Source: Burkholderiales bacterium 8X (GTDB lineage Bacteria; Pseudomonadota; Gammaproteobacteria; Burkholderiales; Burkholderiaceae_C). Taken from it: 64,000 bases of DNA. The stretch spans positions 4,174,400 to 4,238,399 of the forward strand of contig LR732703.1 of the NCBI GenBank assembly GCA_902506565.1, given 5' to 3'. Numbering within the stretch: the first letter of the stretch is position 1; every line of letters starts with the position of its first letter. The position numbers and the translations under genes were made by a program. The notes under the pieces were generated by a model. It made no database searches, was not told the origin of the DNA, and saw only the letters and a program-made list of their open reading frames with translations. Below are positions 16,308 through 25,815 of this stretch, piece after piece.

Positions 16308-17266
16308 AGGTCCAGGACCAGACCCTCGGGCTGTGGTTGGGCGTGCTCGGCGTCGCGATCTTCGCCGTGACCTTGCCGATGACCCGGCTGGCCACCGGCA
16401 CGCAGGCGGCGCCGCAGCTCTCGCCCTGGTTCGTGACCCTTGGCCGTGCCGGCCTGGCAGGACTCCTGTCGCTGATCTTCCTGCTCGCGACCCGATCCTC
16501 GTTGCCAGAACGCCGGCATTGGCGTCCGCTCGGCATCGCGATGCTGGGCAACGCGATCGGCTATCCGCTGCTCCTGGCTTTCGCGCTGCGCCTGGTGAGT
16601 GCCAGCCATGCAGCGGTGGTCACCGCGCTGCTGCCCCTCGTGACCGCGGCCTGCGCTGCCTGGGTGCTGCGCCAACGGGCGCCGGTCAGCTTCTGGGCCT
16701 GCGCGGTCGCAGGCAGCGCCCTGGTGCTGGTGTTCTCCGCGCTGCGCGCGAGCGAGTCAGGGAGCGGCTTCGGCTTCGCCTGGGGCGACCTGCTGCTGGT
16801 GGCCGGGGTCTTCGCAGCCTCGCTCGGCTACATCTACGGCGCGCAGGTCACGCCGGCGCTCGGGGCCGAGCGGGTCATCTGCTGGGTCTGCGTCATGACC
16901 TTGCCGGTCACGCTGCCCGCCGCCTGGTGGCTCTGGCCCGAGGGCGAGATCTCGCTTTCCGCCTGGCTCGGCTTCGGCTACGTCGGCGTGTTCTCGATGT
17001 GGCTCGGCTTCTTCGCCTGGTACCGCGGGCTGGCCATGGGTGGCGCGCTTCGCGTCAGCCAGACGCAGCTGCTGCAGCCGTTCCTGTCGATCCTGGCTGC
17101 CGTGCCGCTGCTCGGCGAACGCATCGACCTGCTCACCCTTGCATTCGCGGCCGGTGTCGTCGCGACGGTCATGGCCGGCAAGAAGTTTTCCCAACCCGGC
17201 GGACGCATCGGCAGTGCCGCCGCGGCTCGCTCCCCTCGTCTCCCCAAGGAAGGAAAAGAAGCATGA
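16304..17266 (+). CDS. EamA/DMT-superfamily transporter
   Basis: 320 residues with about ten membrane helices in two EamA halves (LWLGVLGVAIFAVTLPMTR at the start; WGDLLLVAGVFAASLGYIYGA in the second half). Drug/metabolite transporter superfamily, usually exporting small metabolites or amino acids. I start at the ATG at 16304, which overlaps the LysE stop by four bases; the frame is open for 200 codons upstream, but that is antisense-like shadow. Its own stop overlaps the aminotransferase start by ATGA, so translation of the three genes is coupled. It ends with a Ser/Ala-rich cytoplasmic tail. Confidence 0.92.
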   Translation: MKVQDQTLGLWLGVLGVAIFAVTLPMTRLATGTQAAPQLSPWFVTLGRAGLAGLLSLIFLLATRSSLPERRHWRPLGIAMLGNAIGYPLLLAFALRLVSASHAAVVTALLPLVTAACAAWVLRQRAPVSFWACAVAGSALVLVFSALRASESGSGFGFAWGDLLLVAGVFAASLGYIYGAQVTPALGAERVICWVCVMTLPVTLPAAWWLWPEGEISLSAWLGFGYVGVFSMWLGFFAWYRGLAMGGALRVSQTQLLQPFLSILAAVPLLGERIDLLTLAFAAGVVATVMAGKKFSQPGGRIGSAAAARSPRLPKEGKEA

Positions 17267-18486
17267 ACTGGAAACTGGCTGCCCGCGCCGCAAAGATGAA
17301 CCCGTCGGTCATTCGCGAGATCCTGAAGGTGACCGAGCGTCCCGGCATCATCAGCCTGGCGGGCGGCCTGCCCTCGCCCGATACCTTCCCGATAGATGCC
17401 TTTGCCGAGGCCTGTGCCGAGGTGCTCCGCAAGGACGGCCGCAGCGCCCTGCAATACGCGGCGAGCGAGGGCTACGGTCCGCTGCGGGAAGCCGTCGCGG
17501 CGATGCTGCCGTGGCCGGTCGATCCGGCCCAGGTGCTCATCACGACCGGTTCCCAGCAAGGTCTCGACCTGCTGGCCAAGGTGCTGATCGACCCCGGCAG
17601 CCGGGTGCTGGTCGAGACCCCCACCTACCTCGGCGCACTGCAGGCCTTCGCGCCGATGGAGCCGCATCCGGTCAGCGTCGACAGCGACGACCAGGGCGTG
17701 ATCGTGGCCGACCTGATCGCCAAGGCGCGCGCCGGCGACGCACCGCGCTTCGTCTACCTGCTGCCCAACTTCCAGAATCCGACCGGCCGCACGATGAGCG
17801 AAGAGCGCCGCGTGGCGGTCTCGCAAGCGGCTGCCGAGATCGGCCTGCCGATCGTCGAGGACAACCCCTACGGCGACCTGTGGTTCGACAACCCGCCGCC
17901 CTTGCCGCTCACGGCGCGCCATCCCGAAGGCTGCATCTACCTCGGATCTTTCTCGAAGGTGCTCGCGCCGGGGTTGCGGCTCGGCTTCATGGTCGCGCCG
18001 AAGGCCCTGTTCCCCAAGCTGCTGCAGGCCAAGCAGGCGGCCGACCTGCACAGCCCGGGCTTCAACCAGCGCATGGTGTTCGAGGTCATGAAGGACGGCT
18101 TTCTCGATCGGCACGTGCCGACCATCCGCGCGCTCTACAAGCGCCAGCGCGACGCCATGCTGGCGAGCCTGCAGCGCGAGATGCAGGGGCTCGGCGTCGA
18201 ATACAACCGGCCGGCCGGCGGCATGTTCCTGTGGCTGCGGCTGCCGGAGGGCATGGACGCGGTGTCGCTCCTGCCCGCGGCGGTCGAGCGCAACATCGCC
18301 TTCGTGCCCGGCGTGCCCTTCTACGCCGGCGAAAGCGATGCACGCACGCTGCGGCTGTCGTTCGTGACCGCCAGCGTCGAGCAGATCGATGTCGCGATCA
18401 CCGCCTTGGCGGCCGCCATTCGACACCGGCTGGCCGAAGACCATGCGGCCGATGTACAACGCCAACTCGCAGGCAGCGCCGCCTGA
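17263..18486 (+). CDS. PLP-dependent class I aminotransferase (2-aminoadipate aminotransferase-like)
   Basis: 407 residues. A strong ribosome-binding site (AAGGAAGG) precedes the ATG. Features of the fold are SLAGGLPSPDTFP near the start, TTGSQQGLDLLAK, NPTGR, EDNPYGDLWF and the PLP Lys232 in LGSFSKVLAPGLRLGF. This sequence type includes 2-aminoadipate and aromatic or branched-chain aminotransferases; the precise substrate cannot be told. Translationally coupled to the EamA exporter, so exporter and enzyme may handle the same amino acid. A poly-A tract separates it from the GST gene. Confidence 0.92.
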   Translation: MNWKLAARAAKMNPSVIREILKVTERPGIISLAGGLPSPDTFPIDAFAEACAEVLRKDGRSALQYAASEGYGPLREAVAAMLPWPVDPAQVLITTGSQQGLDLLAKVLIDPGSRVLVETPTYLGALQAFAPMEPHPVSVDSDDQGVIVADLIAKARAGDAPRFVYLLPNFQNPTGRTMSEERRVAVSQAAAEIGLPIVEDNPYGDLWFDNPPPLPLTARHPEGCIYLGSFSKVLAPGLRLGFMVAPKALFPKLLQAKQAADLHSPGFNQRMVFEVMKDGFLDRHVPTIRALYKRQRDAMLASLQREMQGLGVEYNRPAGGMFLWLRLPEGMDAVSLLPAAVERNIAFVPGVPFYAGESDARTLRLSFVTASVEQIDVAITALAAAIRHRLAEDHAADVQRQLAGSAA

Positions 18487-18522
18487 CGATCAACCGTTCA
18501 AAAAAAAAGAGGATTCAAGACG

Positions 18523-19164
18523 ATGCTCAACATCTGGGGGCGCATCAGTTCGCTCAACGTTCGCAAGGTGGTGTGGTGCGCGCAGGAGCTCGGGCTCGAC
18601 TTCCAGCGCACCGAGGCCGGGGGTCGCTTCGGCATCGTGCAGACCCCCGAGTTCCTGAGCCTCAATCCGAACGCGCTGGTTCCGGCGCTGGACGACGGCG
18701 AGGGGCCCGACCGGGTCACGCTCTGGGAATCCAACGTGATCGTCCGCTACCTGTGCGCCAAGCATTCCAGCGGCAAGCTCTATCCCGAGCCGCTGGCGGC
18801 CCGCTTCGATGCGGAGCGCTGGATGGACTGGCAACAGACCACCTTGAACCCCGCCGGCTCCCCTGCCTTCCGGCAGCTGATCCGAACGCCGGCGGCCGAG
18901 CGCGATCCGGCGGTGGTCGCCCGATCGATCGCGCAGGCCGAGCCGGTGTTCGCGCTGCTCGATGCGCACCTGGCGAACCGGCCGTTCATGACCGGCGACC
19001 AGTTCACCATGGCCGACATACCGGTCGGCTGCGAAACCCATCGCTGGTTCGGGCTTCCTCAAACCGAGTACACCCGGCCATCGTGGCCGCACCTGGAGCG
19101 CTGGTTCGGCGACCTGCGCAGCCGGGCCGGTGCCCGCGGCGTGCTCGACCTGGCGCTGGAGTAA
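18523..19164 (+). CDS. Glutathione S-transferase family protein
   Basis: 213 residues. N-terminal thioredoxin-like domain with SSLNVRKVVWCAQELGL and the cis-Pro region NALVPALDDG, followed by the E-S pair (WESNVIVRYLC) that binds glutathione. The all-helical C-terminal domain has FMTGDQFTMADI, the conserved N-capping box. Likely a cytosolic glutathione transferase or isomerase of unknown substrate. It lies 36 bases after the aminotransferase and is probably in the same operon. Confidence 0.92.
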   Translation: MLNIWGRISSLNVRKVVWCAQELGLDFQRTEAGGRFGIVQTPEFLSLNPNALVPALDDGEGPDRVTLWESNVIVRYLCAKHSSGKLYPEPLAARFDAERWMDWQQTTLNPAGSPAFRQLIRTPAAERDPAVVARSIAQAEPVFALLDAHLANRPFMTGDQFTMADIPVGCETHRWFGLPQTEYTRPSWPHLERWFGDLRSRAGARGVLDLALE

Positions 19165-19216
19165 GCCCGATGCGCTTTCATCGACTCGATGCGCCGAGAC
19201 GCCGGGAGACCGCCGC

Positions 19217-20131
19217 ATGACCGCGCGACCTTTCATGCAGCTCGACGTGTTCACGAACACGCCCTACGCGGGCAATCCGCTCGCCGTGGTGCTGGACGGC
19301 AGCGACCTGGACGATGCGGCGATGCAGGGTTTCGCGCGCTGGACGCACCTTTCCGAAACCACCTTTCTCCTTCCGCCGACCCGACCCGAGGCCGACTACC
19401 GGGTCCGCATCTTCACGCCGGGTGGCGAGTTGCCCTTCGCGGGCCATCCCACGCTGGGCACCTGCCATGCGTGGCTCGCGTCGGGTGTGCGTCCCAAGGC
19501 AGGCGACCGGATCGTCCAGGAATGCAAGGCCGGCCTGGTCGCCATCCGGCAGGAACACGACCGGCTGGCCTTCGCCGCACCGCCGCTTCATCGCAGCGCG
19601 CCGAGCCCGACCCTGCTGGCACGCGCCGCCGCCGCGCTCGGACTCAAGGCGCAGCAGATCGTGGCCGCCCAGGTGCTCGACAACGGGCCCGTGTGGCTCG
19701 GGCTGCTGCTCAAGGATGCGGACACCGTGCTGGCGCTCTCGCCGAATCATCGGGAGCTCAAGGAGCTGGGTCTCAAGGTGGGCGTTGCGGGCATTCCGGC
19801 GATCGAGAAGGACGAGTCGGTGTTGTCGGTGATCTCGCGCTCCAACCGCGAGGCCCGCGCCTTTGCCCGGTCGACGCCGGAGCAGATCGCCCTCGAGGTG
19901 CGGGCCTTCGCAGCACCGATCGACGTGGATGAAGACCCGGTGACCGGCAGCCTGAACGCGAGCCTCGCGCAGTGGCTGATCGCCGACGGCCATCTGCCGG
20001 AACGCTACCTGGCGGCCCAGGGCCAATGCCTCGGGCGCGCCGGCCGCGTGCATGTCGAGCGCGATCCGGCAGGCCAGGTGTGGGTCGGCGGCGACTCGGT
20101 GGTCTGCATCGAGGGCTCGGTCAGGCTGTGA
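19217..20131 (+). CDS. PhzF-family phenazine-biosynthesis-like isomerase/epimerase
   Basis: 304 residues. PhzF-type features are FMQLDVFT..PYAGNPLAVVL at the start, the conserved acid in LSETTFLLPP, FTPGGELPFAGHPTLGT, and DEDPVTGSLNASLAQWL near the end. Family members isomerise or epimerise small metabolites; PhzF itself acts in phenazine synthesis, but no other phenazine genes are present, so the true substrate is unknown. I start at the ATG at 19217, where family similarity begins. Its stop overlaps the next gene's GTG start. Confidence 0.92.
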   Translation: MTARPFMQLDVFTNTPYAGNPLAVVLDGSDLDDAAMQGFARWTHLSETTFLLPPTRPEADYRVRIFTPGGELPFAGHPTLGTCHAWLASGVRPKAGDRIVQECKAGLVAIRQEHDRLAFAAPPLHRSAPSPTLLARAAAALGLKAQQIVAAQVLDNGPVWLGLLLKDADTVLALSPNHRELKELGLKVGVAGIPAIEKDESVLSVISRSNREARAFARSTPEQIALEVRAFAAPIDVDEDPVTGSLNASLAQWLIADGHLPERYLAAQGQCLGRAGRVHVERDPAGQVWVGGDSVVCIEGSVRL

Positions 20132-20820
20132 GCAGGGCAGCCCAAGTCGACCATCTGGTGATCGCGGCCGCGAGCCTGGACGAGGGCGTGGCATGGTGCG
20201 AAGCCAAGCTCGGGATCACGCCGGCGAACGGCGGCCGCCATCCTTTGATGGGCACCCACAACCGGCTGCTCAACATTGCATCGCCAGGCTTTCCGCAGGC
20301 CTACCTCGAGATCATCGCGATCGAGCCGGGCGTTGCGCCGACCCGGACGGGCGACCTGCGCCGCTGGTTCGACCTCGACGATGCGCAGCTGCAGGCGCGG
20401 CTGGAGGCCAACGGCCCCACGCTGATCCACTTCGTCGCGCGGGTTCCGAACGCGGAGGCGGCCATCCGGTCGCTGGCCGCACTGCGGATCGATCGGGGCC
20501 GGGTGCTGGAGGCGTCGCGCGACACGCCCGCCGGCCGGCTGTCCTGGCAGATCACGGTGCGGGACGATGGCCAGCGCCTTTATTACGGCGCGTTGCCGAC
20601 GCTGATCGAATGGGGACCGGTGCATCCGGCCGACAGCCTGCCCGCATCACCGCTCCAGCTTCGCGAACTCTCGCTGCAGCATCCGCGTGCCGACGCGCTG
20701 GCAGCGGCGATCGACGCGGTCGGGCTGCCGCAGGTCGGTGTCGCATCCGGGCCGCCGCGCCTTTTGGCGACGTTCGATACGCCCCGGGGCAGGGTCACGC
20801 TCGACTCGGCGGGCGCCTAG
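20128..20820 (+). CDS. VOC / glyoxalase-like domain protein
   Basis: 230 residues from a GTG at 20128 that overlaps the PhzF stop (GTGA). It starts DHLVIAAASLDEGVAWCEAKLGI and has GTHNRLL and YLEIIAI, the pattern of the Glyoxalase_3 / VOC fold; a second half-module follows. VOC proteins are metal-dependent lyases, isomerases or dioxygenases, or simple binders. No specific activity can be assigned. It ends the co-directional run that began with the LysE gene. Confidence 0.85.
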   Translation: MSRAAQVDHLVIAAASLDEGVAWCEAKLGITPANGGRHPLMGTHNRLLNIASPGFPQAYLEIIAIEPGVAPTRTGDLRRWFDLDDAQLQARLEANGPTLIHFVARVPNAEAAIRSLAALRIDRGRVLEASRDTPAGRLSWQITVRDDGQRLYYGALPTLIEWGPVHPADSLPASPLQLRELSLQHPRADALAAAIDAVGLPQVGVASGPPRLLATFDTPRGRVTLDSAGA

Positions 20821-20895
20821 CAGCGCCCGGCCAGCGCCGGCAAGGCACCGCTGGCGGGCGCCGACGCGTGCCGTCGACGGCAGGTCCGGCGCGAG

Positions 20896-21537
20896 TCAGG
20901 CGCGCACCACGATCGGGAAGCTCGCCTGCCAACCATCCGCCGATCGCCGGAAGGGCACGGTCACCGCCGCGCGATCCTGCGGTGCGAGGTTGCGCCACAG
21001 GAAGTCGCGGTCATTGCCGGGATCGCCGGCGACATAGAGCTGGGTGGTCAGCAGCTCTCGCGCACCGAGCCGGACCTTGACGTGGACATGCGGCGTCCGG
21101 CCGCTGTAGTGCACCGGTCGAATCGTGCGAAACCGAAAGCCGCCGTCCGCATCGACCGAGGCTTTGCCGAAACCCTGGAACGCGGCGTCCGCCCGGTTTC
21201 CGTCGCCGGGATGGTGATAGTGGCCGCCTTCGTCGCACTGCCAGATCTCGACTGCAGCGCCCCGCACCGGCCGGCCTTGCAGGTCCAGGACCAGCCCGTC
21301 GATCCAGGCCGGCTGGCCGCCTCGATAGGCGAGCGAACCGTTCTGCAGCAGGTCGTTGTCGCTGTCCCGCGGAAGCTCGACCGGGTAGAACGGCCCCTCG
21401 GTCTGCGACGGCGTCGCGACGCGAGGCGGTGCAGGCTGCGCCCGCGCGCCGATCCAGAGCGTCGGCGCGAACACGGCCGCGGCCGCGGCCGCCAGGGTTC
21501 TTCGGGAAAGGCCGCGGGGTGGCGTCAGGCTGTGCAT
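20896..21537 (-). CDS. Exported intradiol ring-cleavage dioxygenase (protocatechuate 3,4-dioxygenase beta-like)
   Basis: 213 residues with a Tat-type signal (SRRTLAAAAA, hydrophobic core, cut near ARA at residue 33). The domain has TEGPFYP, VEIWQCDEGGHYHHP, GFRFRTIRPVHYSGRTPHVH and VKV, which supply the Tyr and His ligands of the Fe(III) site (Tyr in GGHYHHP, Tyr in VHYSGR, then His-x-His). This is the single-domain, secreted branch of intradiol dioxygenases. Its natural substrate is not known; the Tat signal fits folding with iron before export. Confidence 0.88.
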   Translation of the reverse strand: MHSLTPPRGLSRRTLAAAAAAVFAPTLWIGARAQPAPPRVATPSQTEGPFYPVELPRDSDNDLLQNGSLAYRGGQPAWIDGLVLDLQGRPVRGAAVEIWQCDEGGHYHHPGDGNRADAAFQGFGKASVDADGGFRFRTIRPVHYSGRTPHVHVKVRLGARELLTTQLYVAGDPGNDRDFLWRNLAPQDRAAVTVPFRRSADGWQASFPIVVRA

Positions 21538-21591
21538 ACGGTTCAGAGAGCCGGGCGCGAGCCGAGTTCCACCCCCCGCCGATCCTGGTTG

Positions 21592-24500
21592 CTACCAGCG
21601 AACCTTGAGGCCGATCGATCCTTGCACCGAGGACTTCACGCGGGTATCGCCGCCGTTGGCGAATACCTTGCCCAGTTCGCCGTAGACGCTCACCGTGCGG
21701 CTGACCGACAAGGTCGCGCCGGCCGCGAGCTCGGTCGAGGTGTAGTCGCCGCTGCTGGCAATCGGGGTGACGAAGCCGCCGCTCGCGAAGCGCGCCACGT
21801 CGCTGCTGCCCGAGCTGCGGATCACGCCGACCCGTCCGTAAGGCTGCAGCCGTCCGGCCGCGGTGGCGAAATCGCCCTTGATGCGCAGGCCGAGGCCGGC
21901 CGTCCAGCTGCTGTCGTCGTCCTGCTGGACGCGTGCGCCGGAGATGACCAGGTCGTCGACGCGCGCCTTGCGATAGCCGAGCTGCGCTTGCGGCTCCCAG
22001 GTCCAGCCGCCGCCGAGCGCGAAGGCCTGCCCGATCTCGATCGCCGCGTTCAGGCTCTTGGCCTTGCCTTCGGCCGCGAAGCCGCCGAGCGGGCGGATCG
22101 TGTAGTTCTGCATGCCGTACTGCAGCACGCCGTCCACGTAGAAGCCGGTGGCATTGGCATAAGTGGCATAGGCGCCCAGGTAGCGGGCCCGCAGGTCGGT
22201 GCTACCGACGGCGCGCCAGATGCCGCTGGCCGAGCCGCTCACGTCGGCGTTGCCGTTCAGCGTGCCGACGTAGATGCCGGCATGCCAGTCGCCGAGCGGC
22301 GAGACGAACAGGTCGGTACCGGCCTGCAATCCGGCGACATGGCCCTGGCTTGCGGGCCGCACGGTTCCGCCCTGGCGCAGGTCGAGGTCGCTGTAGACAC
22401 CGCGCGCCCAGGCGCGCCGGTCGCTCGTGATGGCGCCGCCGACCGGCGTCAGGCTGGCGAGCGCGGTCGCGCTGGCGTCGTCGTCGCCGAAGCGGCTGCG
22501 CAGGTTGCCCAGCATGGCGCGGTCCGACGCACGCATCTGCGCCGGTACCGCCGCCAGCATCGAGGCCTCGGCACGGTAGGCGGTGACGGGCGCGGGCGCA
22601 GGCGGCAGCACCACCGGCGATGGGGCAGGCGCGGGCGTCGGAGCCGGAGCCGGTGCAGGCGCTGGCGCCGGAGCCGGAGCCGGAGCCGGAGCAGGCGCTG
22701 GTGCTGGCGCCGGTGACGGCGCTGGGGAAGGTGCCGGTGCCGGTGCCGGCGCCGGCGGAGGAGCCGGTGGCGGCGGTGGCGGCGGCGTCACGGAGGAGCG
22801 CAGGAACCAATCCTGACCCAGCCCCGCAGCGTCCGCCGCGAACAGCCGGTATTCGAAGGCGCCCACATCGACATGCCCGGTTCCGCCCAGCGCGAAAGCG
22901 TCCTTGGTGGTCTGGGCAGTGGTGTTCGCGCCGTTGAGGCCGCGGACCACCGTGATGCCGTTTCCGATGGTCTGGCCGCCCAGGCCGCCGAGATTGCGGA
23001 TATCGACCGTGGTCTTGCCGCTGGCGACCGCGAGCGGGCCGTCGAGCACCAGTTGGTCCGAAGGCCCGGCGACGCCCAGCACGGTGTTGAGGCGAAGCGT
23101 TCCGCCATTGCCCACGTACGGGCCCGTCACCGTCAGCTTGGTGCCGGCCGCAGTACCTGCGAGCGACACCAGCCCGCCGTTGTTCAGGCTGGCGACGGTC
23201 TGGTCGAAGCCGTTCAGGTCGAGCGTCGAACCGGCCGCGACCGAGTGAGCCGAGCCGGCGCTCAGCACATTGGCCGCGCCCGCTTGCAAGGTGCCGACCG
23301 CCACGCTGGTGGCGCCGGTGAGCGTGTTCGCACCCGTCAGCACCGTGGTGCCGGTGCCGCCCTGGGTGAAGCTGCCCTTGCCGCTGACCGGGTTGCTCAT
23401 CGTGAAGGTGTCCGACCGATTGACCACCAGCGCCGCCTTGTCCTGCACGGTGATCCCGTTCAGCACGCTGCCCAGCGCGCCGCCGTCGCCGAGCTGGAGC
23501 GTTCCGGCGGCAACGTTGGTTCCGCCGGTGTAGTTGTTGTCGTTGGCGAGCGTCAGGGTGCCGGTGCCGAGCTTGACCACCTGGCCGCCGGTCGCCGTCA
23601 CCGCCGCGTTGTAGGCAGTGCCGTTCGCATCGAAGTTCGCCGGCCCGGTATCCGAGATGATCCCGCCGATGCGATCCGCCTGGTTCAGTGCGCCGACGTT
23701 CAAGGTTTGGCTGCCCAGCACCACACGGCCGTCGCCGGAGAGCGAGCCGATGCCGATCGGCGTGATGCTGCTGCTGATGTAGACCGTGCCCGCCGCCTGG
23801 TTGGCGACCGTGGCGGCGTCCATCGTGATGTTGCTGTCCAGGTACATCAACCCGGCGTTGTCGATCTTCGAGGTGCCGCCGCTCGCGAAGGCATTGAAGG
23901 TGAGTCGCCCGCCGTTGTTGGTGATGGACGCGTTGCCCGCGGTCGCGAACAGGCCGATGGTCAGGTAGGAACCCGCGCCGTTGATCGCGAGCGTGGTGCC
24001 GGAAGCGTCCGAGTTGTCGATGAATTCGATGCCGCTGTTGCTGCCGAGCACGTTGGTGCTGCCGAGCACGGTGAGTTTCGCGCCCGCCGGATTCACGCCG
24101 ACGCCTTCGAAGCGGAGCTGGGCGTTTTGCCCGATCTGGACCGGGCCGGTGCCCACGGCACCGGAGGATTGCGCGACCACGTTCATCCGGCCGGTGTTCC
24201 CGGCGATGTTGCCGCCGATGAACGTACCGCCGCTATAGGTGTTGGTGCCGGACAGAAACACGCGGGTGTCTTCGTTCGTAGCCGAGCCGCTGTTGACGAG
24301 ATTCAGCTGGCCGCCGCCGCTGATGACGCCGCTGATCGCGGCGCCCTTCGTGTCCGCAGCGTCGATGGTCGAGACCGCGCCGGTGCCGAGGGTGATCGAG
24401 CGAGAGGTCGTGAAGCCGTCCGCGCCGAAGCGCAGCGTTCCGGTGCCGATCGCGATGCCGCCGCCCGCGCCCAGGTTGGCGTCCGAGGCGACTTCCAGCG

Positions 24501-24873
24501 TGCCGGCCTGGATGGAGGTCGTGCCGGCATAGCTGTTGGTGGCATTGCTCAAGACCAGGTTGCCCGCGCCCAGCTTGACGATGCCGCCCGCGCCGGTGAT
24601 CTGCCCGGTCTGGAGCGCCCTGCCGGCTGCGATGCTCAAGTCGATGCTGGTTGCGCCGGTGCTGAGCGCGCCGCTGCCTTGACCCGGGGCGGCGCCCTCG
24701 TCGACATAGGTGCGGTCCTGCGCCAGGCCGGCAGTCGAAAGGCTGGCAAGCCCGAACGCCACTACCGCGGTGGCGACACTCGAAGACCGCTTGCCGCGTG
24801 TCGCCGTCAGTTCGGAGACGGCCACCCACGCCTGGAGCGCGTGATTCCAGATGCTTCGATAAGACTTGTTCAT
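21592..24873 (-). CDS. Large autotransporter (type Va) with beta-helix passenger
   Basis: 1093 residues. The N-terminus is an extended signal peptide (NKSYRSIWNHALQAWVAVSE, then a hydrophobic core, cut near AGLAQ). The passenger (about 50-690) is a parallel beta-helix rich in Gly, Thr, Asn and Ser, with several autotransporter-associated repeats (G.GTL.L....YTGGT.V..GTL..). A long Pro/Ala-rich segment (about residues 695-763) forms the linker, and residues about 790-1093 form the C-terminal beta-barrel ending in a terminal aromatic (KVRW). The passenger is probably an adhesin or surface protein; no protease or lipase motif was seen. It stands alone. GC-rich, repetitive linker DNA may be prone to length change. 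Confidence 0.92.
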   Translation of the reverse strand: MNKSYRSIWNHALQAWVAVSELTATRGKRSSSVATAVVAFGLASLSTAGLAQDRTYVDEGAAPGQGSGALSTGATSIDLSIAAGRALQTGQITGAGGIVKLGAGNLVLSNATNSYAGTTSIQAGTLEVASDANLGAGGGIAIGTGTLRFGADGFTTSRSITLGTGAVSTIDAADTKGAAISGVISGGGQLNLVNSGSATNEDTRVFLSGTNTYSGGTFIGGNIAGNTGRMNVVAQSSGAVGTGPVQIGQNAQLRFEGVGVNPAGAKLTVLGSTNVLGSNSGIEFIDNSDASGTTLAINGAGSYLTIGLFATAGNASITNNGGRLTFNAFASGGTSKIDNAGLMYLDSNITMDAATVANQAAGTVYISSSITPIGIGSLSGDGRVVLGSQTLNVGALNQADRIGGIISDTGPANFDANGTAYNAAVTATGGQVVKLGTGTLTLANDNNYTGGTNVAAGTLQLGDGGALGSVLNGITVQDKAALVVNRSDTFTMSNPVSGKGSFTQGGTGTTVLTGANTLTGATSVAVGTLQAGAANVLSAGSAHSVAAGSTLDLNGFDQTVASLNNGGLVSLAGTAAGTKLTVTGPYVGNGGTLRLNTVLGVAGPSDQLVLDGPLAVASGKTTVDIRNLGGLGGQTIGNGITVVRGLNGANTTAQTTKDAFALGGTGHVDVGAFEYRLFAADAAGLGQDWFLRSSVTPPPPPPPAPPPAPAPAPAPSPAPSPAPAPAPAPAPAPAPAPAPAPAPAPTPAPAPSPVVLPPAPAPVTAYRAEASMLAAVPAQMRASDRAMLGNLRSRFGDDDASATALASLTPVGGAITSDRRAWARGVYSDLDLRQGGTVRPASQGHVAGLQAGTDLFVSPLGDWHAGIYVGTLNGNADVSGSASGIWRAVGSTDLRARYLGAYATYANATGFYVDGVLQYGMQNYTIRPLGGFAAEGKAKSLNAAIEIGQAFALGGGWTWEPQAQLGYRKARVDDLVISGARVQQDDDSSWTAGLGLRIKGDFATAAGRLQPYGRVGVIRSSGSSDVARFASGGFVTPIASSGDYTSTELAAGATLSVSRTVSVYGELGKVFANGGDTRVKSSVQGSIGLKVRW

Positions 24874-25082
24874 TAAAGGGGATGTCCTTGATTTCGAGGG
24901 AAGCTGCAGCGAGCCACAACAGCTTGCTTACGTTACTAACTAAAGTACACATTTTGAACCATCAGCGATCCGCCTTAATTCTTTGGTTCTCCAAGCGGCG
25001 TTTTAAATAGTCGATTCCTGCCGAAAACCGCACGTCTCACGGGTGACCGGCGCACGGCGGCCGCATTCGCACAATCGGACGG

Positions 25083-25757
25083 ATGGGAATCCTCTATCTC
25101 GTGCGTCACGGACAGGCCAGCTTCGGCGCCGACAACTACGACAAGCTGAGCGAACTCGGCTGGCGGCAGGCCCGGCGGCTCGGCGAGTACTGGCGCGAGC
25201 GCGGCATGGGCTTCGATGCGGTCATCACCGGCACACTGGAGCGACATCGCGAAACCTGGGAGGGCATCGCGGAAGGCATGGCGCTCGCGAAGACCGACGT
25301 GCTGCCCTGGCCGGGGCTCAACGAATACGACAGCGAAGCGGTGATCGCCACCATCCATCCCGAACGGCTGCAGAAGGCGGACACGCCGGAGCTCTACCGC
25401 CATCACTTCCGCTTGCTGCGCAGCGGCCTGCAGGCCTGGATGGACGGCCGGGCGGCGCCGGCCGGCATGCCGAGCTACATCGACTTCCTGGCCGGCGTGA
25501 CCACGGCGCTCGACCATGTCCGCAGCCGCCACCACGGCGCCCGGGTGCTGGCGGTCTCGAGCGGCGGCCCGATCAGCATGGCGGTCGGGCATGTGCTCCA
25601 GACGCCGCCTTCGACCACGATCGAACTCAACCTGCGGATGCGCAATACGGCGGTCACCGAATTCGCCTTCACGCCCAAGCGCCACATGCTGGTCACCTAC
25701 AACACCTTGCCGCACCTGGATGGCCCCGCGTACGAGGGCTGGGTGTCGCACGCCTGA
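25083..25757 (+). CDS. Histidine phosphatase family protein
   Basis: 224 residues with the phosphatase signature LVRHGQASFG at the very start (catalytic His of RHG), a Glu-containing middle and a C-terminal second His region (VLAVSSGGPISMAVGHVL, where SSGG replaces the more usual SHGG). The missing His in that motif could reduce or alter activity. It is a small phosphomonoesterase-type enzyme of unknown substrate. Confidence 0.88.
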   Translation: MGILYLVRHGQASFGADNYDKLSELGWRQARRLGEYWRERGMGFDAVITGTLERHRETWEGIAEGMALAKTDVLPWPGLNEYDSEAVIATIHPERLQKADTPELYRHHFRLLRSGLQAWMDGRAAPAGMPSYIDFLAGVTTALDHVRSRHHGARVLAVSSGGPISMAVGHVLQTPPSTTIELNLRMRNTAVTEFAFTPKRHMLVTYNTLPHLDGPAYEGWVSHA

Positions 25758-25815
25758 ACGCCCGATCGCTCGCGAGGATCTGCTCGCAACCCTCGACGGC
25801 GTTTTTGCGTTTTTT

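Noticed and set aside
19217..20131. A phenazine biosynthesis cluster
   Set aside because: The PhzF-like gene is alone; no phzA/B/C/D/E/G genes are in the window.
22202..22937. Gly/Ala-repeat frames opposite the autotransporter linker
   Set aside because: They come from the Pro/Ala codon repeats of the linker read on the other strand or in another frame.
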